Positions 7,544 through 16,851 of a stretch of DNA of 64,000 bases are shown piece by piece. Each line of letters starts with the position of its first letter. The first letter of the stretch is position 1. The notes beneath the pieces are model-generated. The model made no database searches, had not been told where the DNA came from, and saw only the letters and a program-made list of their open reading frames with translations. The translations under genes and the position numbers were made by a program. This DNA is from Nitrospirota bacterium (GTDB lineage Bacteria; Nitrospirota; Thermodesulfovibrionia; Thermodesulfovibrionales; Dissulfurispiraceae), in NCBI GenBank assembly GCA_016936655.1, contig JAFGXL010000015.1:1-64000 (forward strand), written 5' to 3'.

Positions 7544-10500
7544 ATGTCTAACACCAGACTTGTCCATATGTACCGCACACCTGCTCTATCTGAGTACCAG
7601 ACAGATGTGCTGCTCAAAAATACTGAGACCGCAATGCCCTCTGTAATATCAGACATAGAAACAGAGCACTGCTTCAATATCGAGACAACAGAGCCTCTTT
7701 CTGGCAGCGACCTGAACACTCTCACATGGCTTCTCTCAGAGACATTTGAAAAAGAGCTCTTTTCAACATCAAGCTTTCTTGCTACTGATACAGAATCAGC
7801 CATAACAATAGAGGTCGGGCCGAGAATGAACTTCTCTACCGCATGGTCAACGAACGCTGTATCCATATGCCGCGCATGCGGACTCAAAAAGATAACCAGG
7901 ATTGAGCGTTCAAGAAGATACAGGGTATTGCTCAATAAAGATATGGCCTGCTTTGACAGGCAGGCATTTCTGGCGCTGGTGCATGACAGGATGACAGAGT
8001 GCGAATACAAAAACAGACTCATAACATTCGAGACAGGAATTGTGCCTGAGTCTGTATTCACAGTGCCGCTCATCGAAGATGGCAAAGATGCGCTGCGCAA
8101 ACTCAACACAAAAATGGGACTCGGCCTGGATGACTGGGATGTTGACTACTACTACAACCTTTTTGTGAATGACCTGAAGCGTAATCCGACAAATGTGGAG
8201 TGCTTTGATCTGAGCCAGTCCAACAGCGAGCATTCTCGTCACTGGTTCTTCACTGGAAAGATAGTTATAGACGGCAAAGAGCTGGACAAGAGCCTGATGA
8301 AGATAGTGAAAGAGCCTTATCTCAAAAACAAGAACAACAGCGTAATCGCATTTCATGACAACTCGAGCGCTATTGAGGGCTTCAGGATAAAGACACTCAT
8401 TCCGCAAAAACCGGGATCACCTTCAAAATTTGATGAAAAAGATACTTTTTACCACCTCATATTTACAGCAGAGACTCACAACTTCCCATCCGGCGTAGCT
8501 CCGTTTCCGGGTGCAGAAACAGGCACAGGCGGCAGAATAAGGGATGTGCATGCAACAGGCAGGGGCAGCCTTGTTGTTGCAGGCACAGCAGCATACTGCG
8601 TGGGCAACCTCAGAATTCCGGGATATGAACAGCCATGGGAGGATATGACATTCGAGTACCCGACAAACCTCGCCTCTCCGCTCCAGATAGAGATTGATGC
8701 GAGCAACGGAGCATCTGACTATGGCAATAAGTTCGGCGAACCGCTGATACAGGGCTTCACACGCGCATTTGGCCTCAGGCTTCCTGATGGAGAGAGAAGG
8801 GAGTGGCTCAAGCCGATCATGTTCACAGCCGGAGTAGGCCAGATAGATGCATCGCATATTGAAAAAGGCGGACCTGAAAAGGGAATGGTTGTGGTTAAGC
8901 TCGGCGGCCCTGCATACAGGATAGGCATGGGCGGCGGCGCTGCATCAAGCATGATACAGGGCGAAAATGTTGCAGAACTCGACTTCAATGCTGTACAGCG
9001 CGGAGATGCTGAGATGGAGCAGAAGGTTAACCGCGTTATACGGGCATGCGTTGAGATGGCAGGTGCAAACCCGATAATCAGCATCCATGACCAGGGCGCA
9101 GGCGGCAACTGCAATGTTGTAAAAGAGATCATCTACCCTGCCGGTGCAAAGATAAATATTCGCGATATACTCGTTGGAGACAATACACTCTCTGTGCTCG
9201 AAATATGGGGAGCTGAGTACCAGGAGCAGGATGCGCTGCTTCTTTCTTCAGACAAGGTGAGCCTCTTTGCAACACTCTGTCAAAGAGAGAAGGTGCCGTT
9301 CTCTGTAATCGGCGACATAACCGGCGATGGATACATAGTACTATTCGACAGACTTGATAACTCAACCCCGGAAAATCTTGACCTAAAAAAAGTACTTGGA
9401 GAGATGCCGAAGAAGACATTTACCATGCAGAGGGCAGAGCCTGAATTAAAACCGCTCGTTCTTCCTGATGGGATAACAATAAAAGACGCGCTCAACAGGG
9501 TGCTTAGGCTCGTATCAGTCGGATCTAAAAGATTCCTCACCAACAAGGTGGACAGGTCTGTTACAGGCCTGATAGCGAGACAGCAGTGCGCTGGTCCGCT
9601 TCAACTCACAGTATCTGATGTGGCTGTCATAGCACAAAGCCACTTCAGCAATACAGGCGCTGCGATATCCATTGGCGAGCAGCCGATAAAAGGGCTTATT
9701 GATCCAGCTGCAATGGCGCGCATGAGCGTTGCAGAGGCTGTAACAAATATTGTCTGGGCAAAGATAACAAAGATCGAGGACATCCGCTGCTCAGGCAACT
9801 GGATGTGGGCGCCTAAACTCCCGGGAGAGGGAGCGAGGCTCTATGATGCTGCTGTTGCGATGAGCGATCTTATGTGCGAACTCGGCATAGCCATTGACGG
9901 CGGTAAAGACAGCCTTTCGATGGCAGCAAAGGTTACAGGCAAGACGACTGATGAACTTGTTAAGTCTCCCGGCACGCTCGTTATCTCAGCATATGCGCCC
10001 TGCCCTGACATTACAAAGACAATAACTCCTTACATAAAGGCAGCTGGAAATGATCTGATCTTTATAGACTTGGCAGGCTCAAAAAACAGACTCGGCGGAT
10101 CTGCGCTTGCTCAGTGCTACAGCCAGGTGGGCAGCGAGACTCCTGATATTGAAGATTCATCAGCTTTAAAAAACGCCTTTGCAACTATACAGAATTTAAT
10201 AGACAAAGGCCTTATACTTTCTGGACATGACAGGAGCGACGGCGGTCTTATAACCACGCTTCTTGAGATGGCGTTTGCAGGCAACTGCGGACTCGATCTC
10301 AACATATCCGCAAAAGACGCATCATCTATTGAGTATCTATTCTCTGAAGAGTCCGGACTTGTAATAGAGTGCAGCCCAAAAGACACAGACAATATAATTT
10401 CGGTCTTCACCAAACAAGGCATACCTGTTGCAGCAGTTGGCAAAAGCAGTGCGAACAATAATATAAAAATAAGCTTCAATGGCAAAGACGAGCTCAATGA

Positions 10501-11476
10501 AGATATGCGCGCGCTCAGGGCCGTATGGGAAGAGACGAGCTACCAGCTCGAGAAGCTCCAGGCAAATCCGGCCTGCGTTGAAGAAGAAAAGAAGAATATA
10601 TACGACAGATCCGGCCAGACATTCAGAACATCTTTCAGCCCGGAGCCAACACCAGAGATCATTCTTAAAAAGGGCGCAAAACCTTCAGTTGCAGTAATAC
10701 GCGAAGAGGGCAGCAATGGAGACAGAGAAATGTGCTCTGCATTTTACCAGGCTGGATTTGATGTCTTTGATGTGACAATGTCTGACTTGCTTGATGAGCG
10801 GATCGAGCTGGATCAATTCAGAGGCGCAGTATTTGTGGGCGGGTTCAGCTACGCAGATGTAATGGACTCTGCAAAAGGCTGGGCAGGCACAATCAGGTTC
10901 AACACCAGGCTTCAGGATAAGTTCAATGGATTTTATAACAGGCCAGACACATTTAGCCTCGGCGTATGCAACGGCTGTCAGCTGATGGCCCTGCTCGGAT
11001 GGGTGCCATGGGAAGGCATAGAAGATGCGAAGCAGCCGAGATTCATCCATAATAAATCAGGCAGATTTGAATCGAGGTTCAGCAGCCTCAGGATACTCCA
11101 GAGCCCCTCGATTATGCTAAAAGACATGGAAGAGTCTGTTCTTGGGGTATGGATTGCTCATGGTGAAGGTTTTGCGCATTTCCCCGATAATAAAATACTT
11201 GTTGATTTATTGGAGAAAAACCTTGCTCCAGTCAGATACGCTGATGACCTGGGCAATATAACAGAGGCATACCCGTTCAATCCGAACGGCTCTCCACAAG
11301 GGATAGCAGGCCTATGTTCTCCGGATGGCAGACATCTTGCGATGATGCCTCACCCTGAAAGGGCGTTTTTAAAATGGCAATGGCCTTGGATGCCTGAGAA
11401 TATGAAGAGAGAACTTGCAGCATCGCCGTGGCTCAGGATGTTCCAGAACGCGCGGCAGTGGTGTGAAAATAATTAA
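7544..11476 (+). CDS. purL: Phosphoribosylformylglycinamidine synthase, large single-chain form
   Basis: PurL makes FGAM from FGAR, glutamine and ATP in step four of purine synthesis. At 1310 residues this is the large form. It has an N-terminal PurS-like part (about 1-150), a linker, two AIRS-like halves (motifs near SNSEHSRHWFFTGK, FTAETHNFPSGVAPFPGAETG, GGGAASSMIQGEN and the second half around DGGKDSLSMAAKV), and a C-terminal class I glutaminase from about 1035. The glutaminase nucleophile lies in SLGVCNGCQLMALLG and the His/Glu pair in MPHPERA. The start follows AAGGAG. Many non-proteobacterial species instead use separate purS, purQ and purL, so the fused type is notable here. No truncation or frameshift was seen. 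Confidence 0.96.
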   Translation: MSNTRLVHMYRTPALSEYQTDVLLKNTETAMPSVISDIETEHCFNIETTEPLSGSDLNTLTWLLSETFEKELFSTSSFLATDTESAITIEVGPRMNFSTAWSTNAVSICRACGLKKITRIERSRRYRVLLNKDMACFDRQAFLALVHDRMTECEYKNRLITFETGIVPESVFTVPLIEDGKDALRKLNTKMGLGLDDWDVDYYYNLFVNDLKRNPTNVECFDLSQSNSEHSRHWFFTGKIVIDGKELDKSLMKIVKEPYLKNKNNSVIAFHDNSSAIEGFRIKTLIPQKPGSPSKFDEKDTFYHLIFTAETHNFPSGVAPFPGAETGTGGRIRDVHATGRGSLVVAGTAAYCVGNLRIPGYEQPWEDMTFEYPTNLASPLQIEIDASNGASDYGNKFGEPLIQGFTRAFGLRLPDGERREWLKPIMFTAGVGQIDASHIEKGGPEKGMVVVKLGGPAYRIGMGGGAASSMIQGENVAELDFNAVQRGDAEMEQKVNRVIRACVEMAGANPIISIHDQGAGGNCNVVKEIIYPAGAKINIRDILVGDNTLSVLEIWGAEYQEQDALLLSSDKVSLFATLCQREKVPFSVIGDITGDGYIVLFDRLDNSTPENLDLKKVLGEMPKKTFTMQRAEPELKPLVLPDGITIKDALNRVLRLVSVGSKRFLTNKVDRSVTGLIARQQCAGPLQLTVSDVAVIAQSHFSNTGAAISIGEQPIKGLIDPAAMARMSVAEAVTNIVWAKITKIEDIRCSGNWMWAPKLPGEGARLYDAAVAMSDLMCELGIAIDGGKDSLSMAAKVTGKTTDELVKSPGTLVISAYAPCPDITKTITPYIKAAGNDLIFIDLAGSKNRLGGSALAQCYSQVGSETPDIEDSSALKNAFATIQNLIDKGLILSGHDRSDGGLITTLLEMAFAGNCGLDLNISAKDASSIEYLFSEESGLVIECSPKDTDNIISVFTKQGIPVAAVGKSSANNNIKISFNGKDELNEDMRALRAVWEETSYQLEKLQANPACVEEEKKNIYDRSGQTFRTSFSPEPTPEIILKKGAKPSVAVIREEGSNGDREMCSAFYQAGFDVFDVTMSDLLDERIELDQFRGAVFVGGFSYADVMDSAKGWAGTIRFNTRLQDKFNGFYNRPDTFSLGVCNGCQLMALLGWVPWEGIEDAKQPRFIHNKSGRFESRFSSLRILQSPSIMLKDMEESVLGVWIAHGEGFAHFPDNKILVDLLEKNLAPVRYADDLGNITEAYPFNPNGSPQGIAGLCSPDGRHLAMMPHPERAFLKWQWPWMPENMKRELAASPWLRMFQNARQWCENN

Positions 11477-11492
11477 ATGAGAGGCAGGAATC

Positions 11493-11720
11493 ATGTCAGA
11501 TTCAGAGATTAAAAAGACTCATGTCAGATCCTTTTACAGCAAGATGCTTGTAACATGCTACGAATGCAACGGGATCAAGTATGTTGCCAACCAGCACGGC
11601 AACTGGGATGTTTATGAAGGCGAGTACGAACGCGGCAACCGCACAAGAACAGTGCCGGCAGCAGCAGAAGAGATAACAAAAATAATCAGCGAGCATAAAA
11701 AACAGTCAGGCGGCAAATAA
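11493..11720 (+). CDS. Small protein of unknown function
   Basis: This 75-residue product starts 16 bases after purL behind GAGGCAGG and is probably co-transcribed. It contains a CYECNG pair of cysteines (residues about 22 and 25), a YVANQHGNWDVYEGEYERGN segment, and a charged helical C-terminus. One CxxC alone is too little to call a zinc finger. I do not recognise the family. Confidence 0.55.
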   Translation: MSDSEIKKTHVRSFYSKMLVTCYECNGIKYVANQHGNWDVYEGEYERGNRTRTVPAAAEEITKIISEHKKQSGGK

Positions 11721-11758
11721 TCTTGTAAACAACAGGCCTGTTGTATTCTGCACAACAG

Positions 11759-12154
11759 ATGCAGCAGGTCAAAACCAGCATCAGGCAAGAGTTGATATAC
11801 AGAATCCTTGCAGACCTCACTGTAGCGCTACACTTTGGCTGGATACTCTTTCTGATATTCGGCTGTTTCCTCGGAACAAGATTCAGGCTGATAAAAATAG
11901 TCCATCTTTCAGCCCTCGCCTTTGCTGTAATCATTAACGCTTCAGGCAGCGTATGTCCATTAACATATCTGGAGGTCTGGCTGAGGCAAAAACATGACCC
12001 TTCCCTGTCGTATGCAGGATCATTCATAGTGCACTACATCGAAAAGCTGATCTACTTCACCTTCCCTGAAAGTTCTCTCGCTGTACTTACAATTATGCTC
12101 GCCGGACTTAATCTCTTTGTATATTTGCGAAGACGCAAAAGCATAAAATCCTGA
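11759..12154 (+). CDS. DUF2784 membrane protein
   Basis: The protein has about 131 residues and three predicted membrane helices, with ILADLTVALHFGWILFLIFG near the start and a VCPLTYLEVWLRQ motif followed by SFIVHYIEKLIYF, which is typical of DUF2784. The role of the family is unknown. The start is uncertain: an in-frame TTG at 11741 lies inside a palindrome, the ATG at 11759 has no clear ribosome-binding site, and a TTG after GGCAAGAG (around 11795) would also leave the whole conserved part. Upstream (11729-11744) is a perfect 16-bp palindrome ACAACAGGCCTGTTGT. Confidence 0.65.
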   Translation: MQQVKTSIRQELIYRILADLTVALHFGWILFLIFGCFLGTRFRLIKIVHLSALAFAVIINASGSVCPLTYLEVWLRQKHDPSLSYAGSFIVHYIEKLIYFTFPESSLAVLTIMLAGLNLFVYLRRRKSIKS

Positions 12155-12223
12155 TTCTGCTATTGTAACTTTCAATCATCAGTCGTACAATATGTTTTAA
12201 ATAAAAAAAGAACAGGAACAAAT

Positions 12224-13384
12224 ATGATGACTAATAAAATATACCTCGACCACGCAGCGACCACTCCTGTTGATCCAAGAGTTGCTGAAGCGATGCTGCC
12301 ATTCTTCACAGAGCAGTTCGGCAACCCCTCGAGCCAGCACTCATTTGGCCGTGATGCAAAAGCTGCTGTTGAAAAGGCTCGCAGTCAGGTGGCATCACTC
12401 ATAAACTCTGAACCTGAAGAGATCATCTTCACCAGCGGCGGCACAGAGAGCGACAACTTTGCTATAAAAGGCACTGCATTTGCAAACATGGCAAGAGGCA
12501 GCCATATCATCACTTCAACAATAGAGCATCATGCTGTTCATGATCCATGCGAATTTCTAAAGCAGTTCGGATTTGAAACCACATTTATTCCTGTGGATAA
12601 AAACGGCATGATCAACCTTGCTGACATTGAGAAGGCGATAACAGACAGGACAATACTGATTTCAGTGATGCATGCTAACAACGAGATGGGAACGATTCAG
12701 CCCGTAAGCGATGTGAGCATCATCGCAAAGTCACACGGCATACAGCTTCATACAGATGCAGTACAGACCTTTGGGCAGATACCTGTTGATGTGAAGCAGC
12801 TCGGAGTGGATATGCTCAGCATATCTGGCCATAAAATCTACGGACCAAAAGGCATAGGCGCAATATACATAAAAAAAAGCACAAAGATAACGCCTTTTAT
12901 GCATGGAGGCGGACAGGAAAGAGGGCTCAGATCATCCACGCTCAATGTGCCCGGCATAGTCGGACTCGGCAGGGCTGCCGAGATAGCTGCTGATATGATC
13001 AACACAGAACCGTTGCGCCAGAGTACTCTCAGGAACAATCTTATTAAAAAGCTTCAGGAAGATGTAGGCGACCTGAAGCTCAACGGCCACCCTTCAAGCA
13101 GGCTGCCGAACAACATAAACATATCGTTCAACAATACTGACGGCGAGTTTCTTATGTCGAGTCTTGATATTTCCGGCATAGCATGCTCAACAGGCTCTGC
13201 ATGCAGTTCAGCCGGTTCAGGGCCTTCACATGTACTGCATGCACTCGGCCTGTCAGAAAGGATGATAGGATGCTCACTGCGGCTGACTCTCGGCAGGAGC
13301 ACAACCTCAGAAGACCTTAATTCTGCAGCAGAAATGATTTCTGATCTGGTAAAAAAAGCGAGGGCAATGGCGCCCAGATTCTAA
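12224..13384 (+). CDS. Cysteine desulfurase, NifS/IscS family
   Basis: This 386-residue PLP enzyme takes sulfur from cysteine for Fe-S clusters and tRNA thiolation. It shows the family start YLDHAATTPVDPRV, TSGGTESDNFAIKG, SVMHANNEMGTIQPV, the PLP lysine in SISGHKIYGPKGIG, and the active cysteine loop STGSACSSAGSGPSHVLHAL. The short spacing of this loop fits the group I (NifS/IscS) class. No iscU or mnmA lies beside it, so whether it serves Fe-S assembly or tRNA modification cannot be told from context. It is read convergently with the sensor kinase gene that ends only six bases away. Confidence 0.93.
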   Translation: MMTNKIYLDHAATTPVDPRVAEAMLPFFTEQFGNPSSQHSFGRDAKAAVEKARSQVASLINSEPEEIIFTSGGTESDNFAIKGTAFANMARGSHIITSTIEHHAVHDPCEFLKQFGFETTFIPVDKNGMINLADIEKAITDRTILISVMHANNEMGTIQPVSDVSIIAKSHGIQLHTDAVQTFGQIPVDVKQLGVDMLSISGHKIYGPKGIGAIYIKKSTKITPFMHGGGQERGLRSSTLNVPGIVGLGRAAEIAADMINTEPLRQSTLRNNLIKKLQEDVGDLKLNGHPSSRLPNNINISFNNTDGEFLMSSLDISGIACSTGSACSSAGSGPSHVLHALGLSERMIGCSLRLTLGRSTTSEDLNSAAEMISDLVKKARAMAPRF

Positions 13385-13389
13385 AGCTT

Positions 13390-14775
13390 TCAGTCCGCCT
13401 CTTTAACAGGAAAGGTTATCGTAAAAGCCGCACCAGCTCCAAATATGCTCTCAACCTTTATGTCGCCGTCCATTGCGTATACAAGCTCCTTGACTATAGC
13501 AAGCCCCAACCCAAGCCCTGATGAAGCTCCCTTGTCTGCTCTGTAGAATCTGTCAAAAATATTAGGTATCTCATCCTGCGGGATTCCTCTGCCTGTATCA
13601 CTAACCTTTATGAACCATTTTTTATCATCAGCACCATATTCAATATCTACAGATCCGGAATCTGTAAACTTCAGCGCATTGGAGAGAAGATTCCTCAATA
13701 TGCTCTCTAGTTTTTCAGCATCAGTCATAATAATAACGGGCCCTGTGTTGTGTATGTTCAGGCTAATGCCTTTTTCCTTAAACAATGCGTCAATAGCTGC
13801 TGCAACACACCTTATAAAATCCCTCAGCTCCATCTCCTCAAGATTGCCTTTTGAGAGAAAGCTCGCCTCAGCTATGGCTAAGTTCTCTATGCCGTCGATA
13901 AGCTTTGTCAGCCTCTCTATACCGCCCTGTATATTAGCCATGCCTCTTTCCCTGTCCATAACGCAGTCAACTATCGCCTCTGCCTGCGTCTTGATGACAG
14001 TAAGCGGGGTACGCAGCTCATGGGCTATGTTGGACATCAGCTTTTTTCTTATGGCTTCTTCTCGTTTCAGTGACTCTGCCATCTTCGCAAAAGCATCAAA
14101 AAGGTCTTCCACCTCATCTTCACCGCCGGACATCAGTCGGTGAATGCTGGAATCCGGTTTTTCAACAGTAACATTAAAGTCTCCCTCTGTAATCCTCTCG
14201 GCAGCTTTTTTAAGATTTGATACAGGCTTGGATAGAAATTCGCTCATAAAGTAGGCGATTATAAGCGCACTACCGCCTGCTATGAAAAATGAGAATATAA
14301 GAAAGTTGTTGACACGCTGCTTGAATATCATCTCTTTTCGCAGCAGATCCTTCTTGTCATAAGGCTGCCAGAATAGCGATGCTGCTTTTTTGCCGTTTAT
14401 AACCAGCGGGTACTCATAAAAATGCGCTGCGCTCTTTCTGAGATTGAAACTGTCATGCAGCCGCCTTAGCATGCCGGGGGAGAGGGTCTGAGCCACAACC
14501 TCTGAAGAGATTATTTCTGCGCCTGTGCTGTCTGTTATCCTGAGGTTTATGCCGAGCATCATCGCCCAGTGCACAGCATCAGCAAGCATCTTCATATTCC
14601 AGATGCCATTATTGTAGCTGTCCTCAATAGATGTTATTACCCAGTAGAACTGATCATCCTTAACCTTGTCCACATACTCGTCAAAATCATTTATTATAAA
14701 TTTTTCGAATATAAAGTTTGATAGCAGCACAGCAACTATTATCGAGACAAAAGCAAGAAATATCTTGGTTCTCAT
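13390..14775 (-). CDS. Membrane sensor histidine kinase (HAMP-HisKA-HATPase)
   Basis: The kinase (461 residues) has TM1 at about 5-25, a periplasmic sensor domain to about 155, TM2 at about 157-178, HAMP to about 235, a HisKA box with the phosphorylated His at about 252 (SNIAHELRTPLTVIK), and a HATPase domain with N box LSNALKFTDSGS, DTGRGIP and GLGLGLAIVKELV. It starts inside the stop codon of the response regulator gene (ATGA), so the two form a classical OmpR/EnvZ-type operon. The stimulus is unknown; no target gene is adjacent on the same strand. Confidence 0.92.
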   Translation of the reverse strand: MRTKIFLAFVSIIVAVLLSNFIFEKFIINDFDEYVDKVKDDQFYWVITSIEDSYNNGIWNMKMLADAVHWAMMLGINLRITDSTGAEIISSEVVAQTLSPGMLRRLHDSFNLRKSAAHFYEYPLVINGKKAASLFWQPYDKKDLLRKEMIFKQRVNNFLIFSFFIAGGSALIIAYFMSEFLSKPVSNLKKAAERITEGDFNVTVEKPDSSIHRLMSGGEDEVEDLFDAFAKMAESLKREEAIRKKLMSNIAHELRTPLTVIKTQAEAIVDCVMDRERGMANIQGGIERLTKLIDGIENLAIAEASFLSKGNLEEMELRDFIRCVAAAIDALFKEKGISLNIHNTGPVIIMTDAEKLESILRNLLSNALKFTDSGSVDIEYGADDKKWFIKVSDTGRGIPQDEIPNIFDRFYRADKGASSGLGLGLAIVKELVYAMDGDIKVESIFGAGAAFTITFPVKEAD

Positions 14776-15476
14776 CCTCGAGCCTCATCAGCAGTTCCTA
14801 TAAACTTATAGCCAGAGCCATAGACTGTCTGTATATAAGCAGGCTCTTTAGGATTGTCGCCTAGTTTCTGTCTTATGTTTTTTATATGCGCATCAACCAC
14901 TCTCTCAAAACCCTCAAAATCATATCCCTGTACGATATTAATGAGCTGGAGCCTCGAAAAAACCATATGCGGCTTTTCTGCTAGTCCGAGAAAAAGCCTA
15001 AACTCTGTTGTAGTCATCGGCACAAGCTGGCCGCTTCTGAAAACCTCCATTGATGAAGCGTCTATAACAAGATCTCCGCTGTTGAAGGATAGCTTGTCTC
15101 CTCCAGATCTGGAGCTGCTCCTTCTGAGATGCGCCTTTATGCGCGCAACCAGCTCTCTTGGGCTGAAAGGCTTGACCACATAGTCATCAGCCCCCAGTCC
15201 TAGACCTGCGATCCTGTCGTCTTCAGTACTTTTTGCTGTGAGCATTATTATAGGAACATCTGTAACTTCACGAGCTGCCCTGCAAATCTCTTCGCCATCC
15301 ATGTCAGGCAGCATCAGATCCAAAATTATAAGATCAAATCTATACTTCAGCATACTCAGCGCAGAAGCTCCGTCAGCAGCTAAAGACACACTGAAACCCT
15401 CTCTCTGGAGATAAGATCTTACTATATCTGCGATATTTGCCTCGTCTTCCACAACGAGTATCTTTTTGCCCGGCAT
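14772..15476 (-). CDS. OmpR/PhoB-family response regulator
   Basis: This is a DNA-binding regulator of 234 residues. The receiver has the acidic pair in VVEDEANIA, the phosphorylated Asp at about 53 (LIILDLMLPDMDG), the Thr in PIIMLTAKS and the Lys in YVVKPFSPREL. The C-terminal winged helix contains TTTEFRLFLGLAEKP, VVDAHIKNIRQKLG and TVYGSGYKF. It is upstream of, and overlaps, its partner kinase. The ribosome-binding site is AGAGGG. Confidence 0.94.
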   Translation of the reverse strand: MPGKKILVVEDEANIADIVRSYLQREGFSVSLAADGASALSMLKYRFDLIILDLMLPDMDGEEICRAAREVTDVPIIMLTAKSTEDDRIAGLGLGADDYVVKPFSPRELVARIKAHLRRSSSRSGGDKLSFNSGDLVIDASSMEVFRSGQLVPMTTTEFRLFLGLAEKPHMVFSRLQLINIVQGYDFEGFERVVDAHIKNIRQKLGDNPKEPAYIQTVYGSGYKFIGTADEARG

Positions 15477-15543
15477 AACCCTCTTTACTATTTAATGATT
15501 AATATAAGCTTTACCTAAATACTACCATAACTTTATAACATGG

Positions 15544-15572
15544 TTGCATATGAATAAAATATGCAATAAACT
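15544..15572 (+). promoter_or_regulatory. Possible promoter with an embedded palindrome
   Basis: TTGCAT and TAAACT are 17 bases apart in the divergent region between the response regulator and the substrate-binding protein. The -35 and spacer form an inverted repeat, TTGCATAT-N7-ATATGCAA (15544-15566), the kind of layout used by repressors or MerR-like activators. A related TTGCATATGATGCAA lies at 22779-22793 upstream of the BON lipoprotein gene. The binding protein is unknown. Confidence 0.35.
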
Positions 15573-15639
15573 AATTATTAGGGAATAACAGCTTAAGCAG
15601 CAATATTAATATCAACCGCGAATATAGAGGGAAGAACGG

Positions 15640-16770
15640 ATGCTGCTTGATCAGAAACATCTTACCGCAAAACTTATAACAGGAATGGCTCTTGTTCTGT
15701 CCACCTTTATAATATCCGGACAATCTTACGCTCAAGAGCAGGATCTTTACAAACATCCCAAATATTCAAAATATCAATTCAGCAAAAACCCTAAGATTAT
15801 AGACCTTGCCACACAGCCTGCTGCTGTAGCCTCAGGGATAATAGTCGAATTAATGAAAAGAGACAATATACTGGCTGCAGACCTGAAGGCCATAGGCAGC
15901 AAGATCCGATTTCACAACTTTTTAAATGGATCTCACTCAAACTTTTTTTTAACAAGAGGAGATGTTGATGCTGTAATAGCAGGCGATGCCCCTACCATAG
16001 AACTTGCTCTCAGGCATCCGATATTTATACCTGCTCTGATCAAGCAGGGCAGTTCATCAATTATATCCAGAGACCTGATGACAGTATCTGATCTTAAAGG
16101 CAAGCGCATAGGCGTAACTCCTGGCACAACATCAGAGTTTGGGCTGCTTATTGTGATGTCTATCGAAGGTCTTTCACAAAAAGATGTAAATATAGAGCCT
16201 ATGGAGATAACTGAGCTGTCTTCTGCGCTGCACAGGGGAGCGATCGATGCATTTGCTGCTTGGGAGCCTACACCCTCAAACGCACTCATGAAGCACAGCA
16301 ACTTCCGGGTGCTTGCTAAATACCCAAGCTTGAGCATGTTTGCATTCAGCAGACAGATTGTTGAAAAAAACAGGCCTGCAGCACTGCACATAATCGCATC
16401 TTATATCAGATCACTTAAGTGGCTTAGACAAAACTCATCCAATCTTAAAATAGCAGCTCAGTGGAACATAGATGGCATAAAATCGTTCACAGGAGAGCAG
16501 CCAAAACTCAACAGCGACCAGATCAGCAAAATAGTCAGGTCAGAAATCCTGCCCTCTGCTGATGCGCCGTTTGTACCCCGAAGGTCTCTCGAAAAGGGAG
16601 GAACCCTAAGGATGATCTTTGACCACCTGATAAGAAAAACTGGGTATGAAAACTCTAAATGGATCACTGTACAGCAGAGCATAGACAATACTCTGCTGCA
16701 TACTGTGCTTTCTAATCCTAAAAAATACAGGATCGGAACTTTTGACTACACTATGGAACAGGGAGAGTAA
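15640..16770 (+). CDS. Periplasmic substrate-binding protein, SsuA/NMT1-like
   Basis: This 376-residue exported protein has a signal peptide ending near GQSYAQE. It then has the two-lobed fold of nitrate/sulfonate/taurine-type binding proteins: IIDLATQPAAVASGIIVELM, a GDVDAVIAGDAPT loop, LKGKRIGVTPGTTSEFGLL, and ALHRGAIDAFAAWEPTPS. No ABC permease or ATPase is nearby. Instead a giant sensor kinase follows at once (stop at 16768-16770). This suggests that the protein delivers a ligand signal to the kinase rather than serving transport. The ligand cannot be read from sequence. Confidence 0.8.
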   Translation: MLLDQKHLTAKLITGMALVLSTFIISGQSYAQEQDLYKHPKYSKYQFSKNPKIIDLATQPAAVASGIIVELMKRDNILAADLKAIGSKIRFHNFLNGSHSNFFLTRGDVDAVIAGDAPTIELALRHPIFIPALIKQGSSSIISRDLMTVSDLKGKRIGVTPGTTSEFGLLIVMSIEGLSQKDVNIEPMEITELSSALHRGAIDAFAAWEPTPSNALMKHSNFRVLAKYPSLSMFAFSRQIVEKNRPAALHIIASYIRSLKWLRQNSSNLKIAAQWNIDGIKSFTGEQPKLNSDQISKIVRSEILPSADAPFVPRRSLEKGGTLRMIFDHLIRKTGYENSKWITVQQSIDNTLLHTVLSNPKKYRIGTFDYTMEQGE

Positions 16771-16851
16771 GACATAACAAAAAAACTCAACAAAAGTTTT
16801 TTAAATTCTCTGCGGGGCAGGATATTCACCTACTTCACAGCAGCTGCTGTA

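Noticed and set aside
11729-11744. Terminator at the 16-bp palindrome ACAACAGGCCTGTTGT
   Set aside because: There is no loop and no T-run; it may be an operator or chance. It is mentioned only with the DUF2784 gene.
12838-13302. Minus-strand open frames inside the cysteine desulfurase gene
   Set aside because: They are shadows of a highly conserved plus-strand gene, with no family resemblance or start signals.
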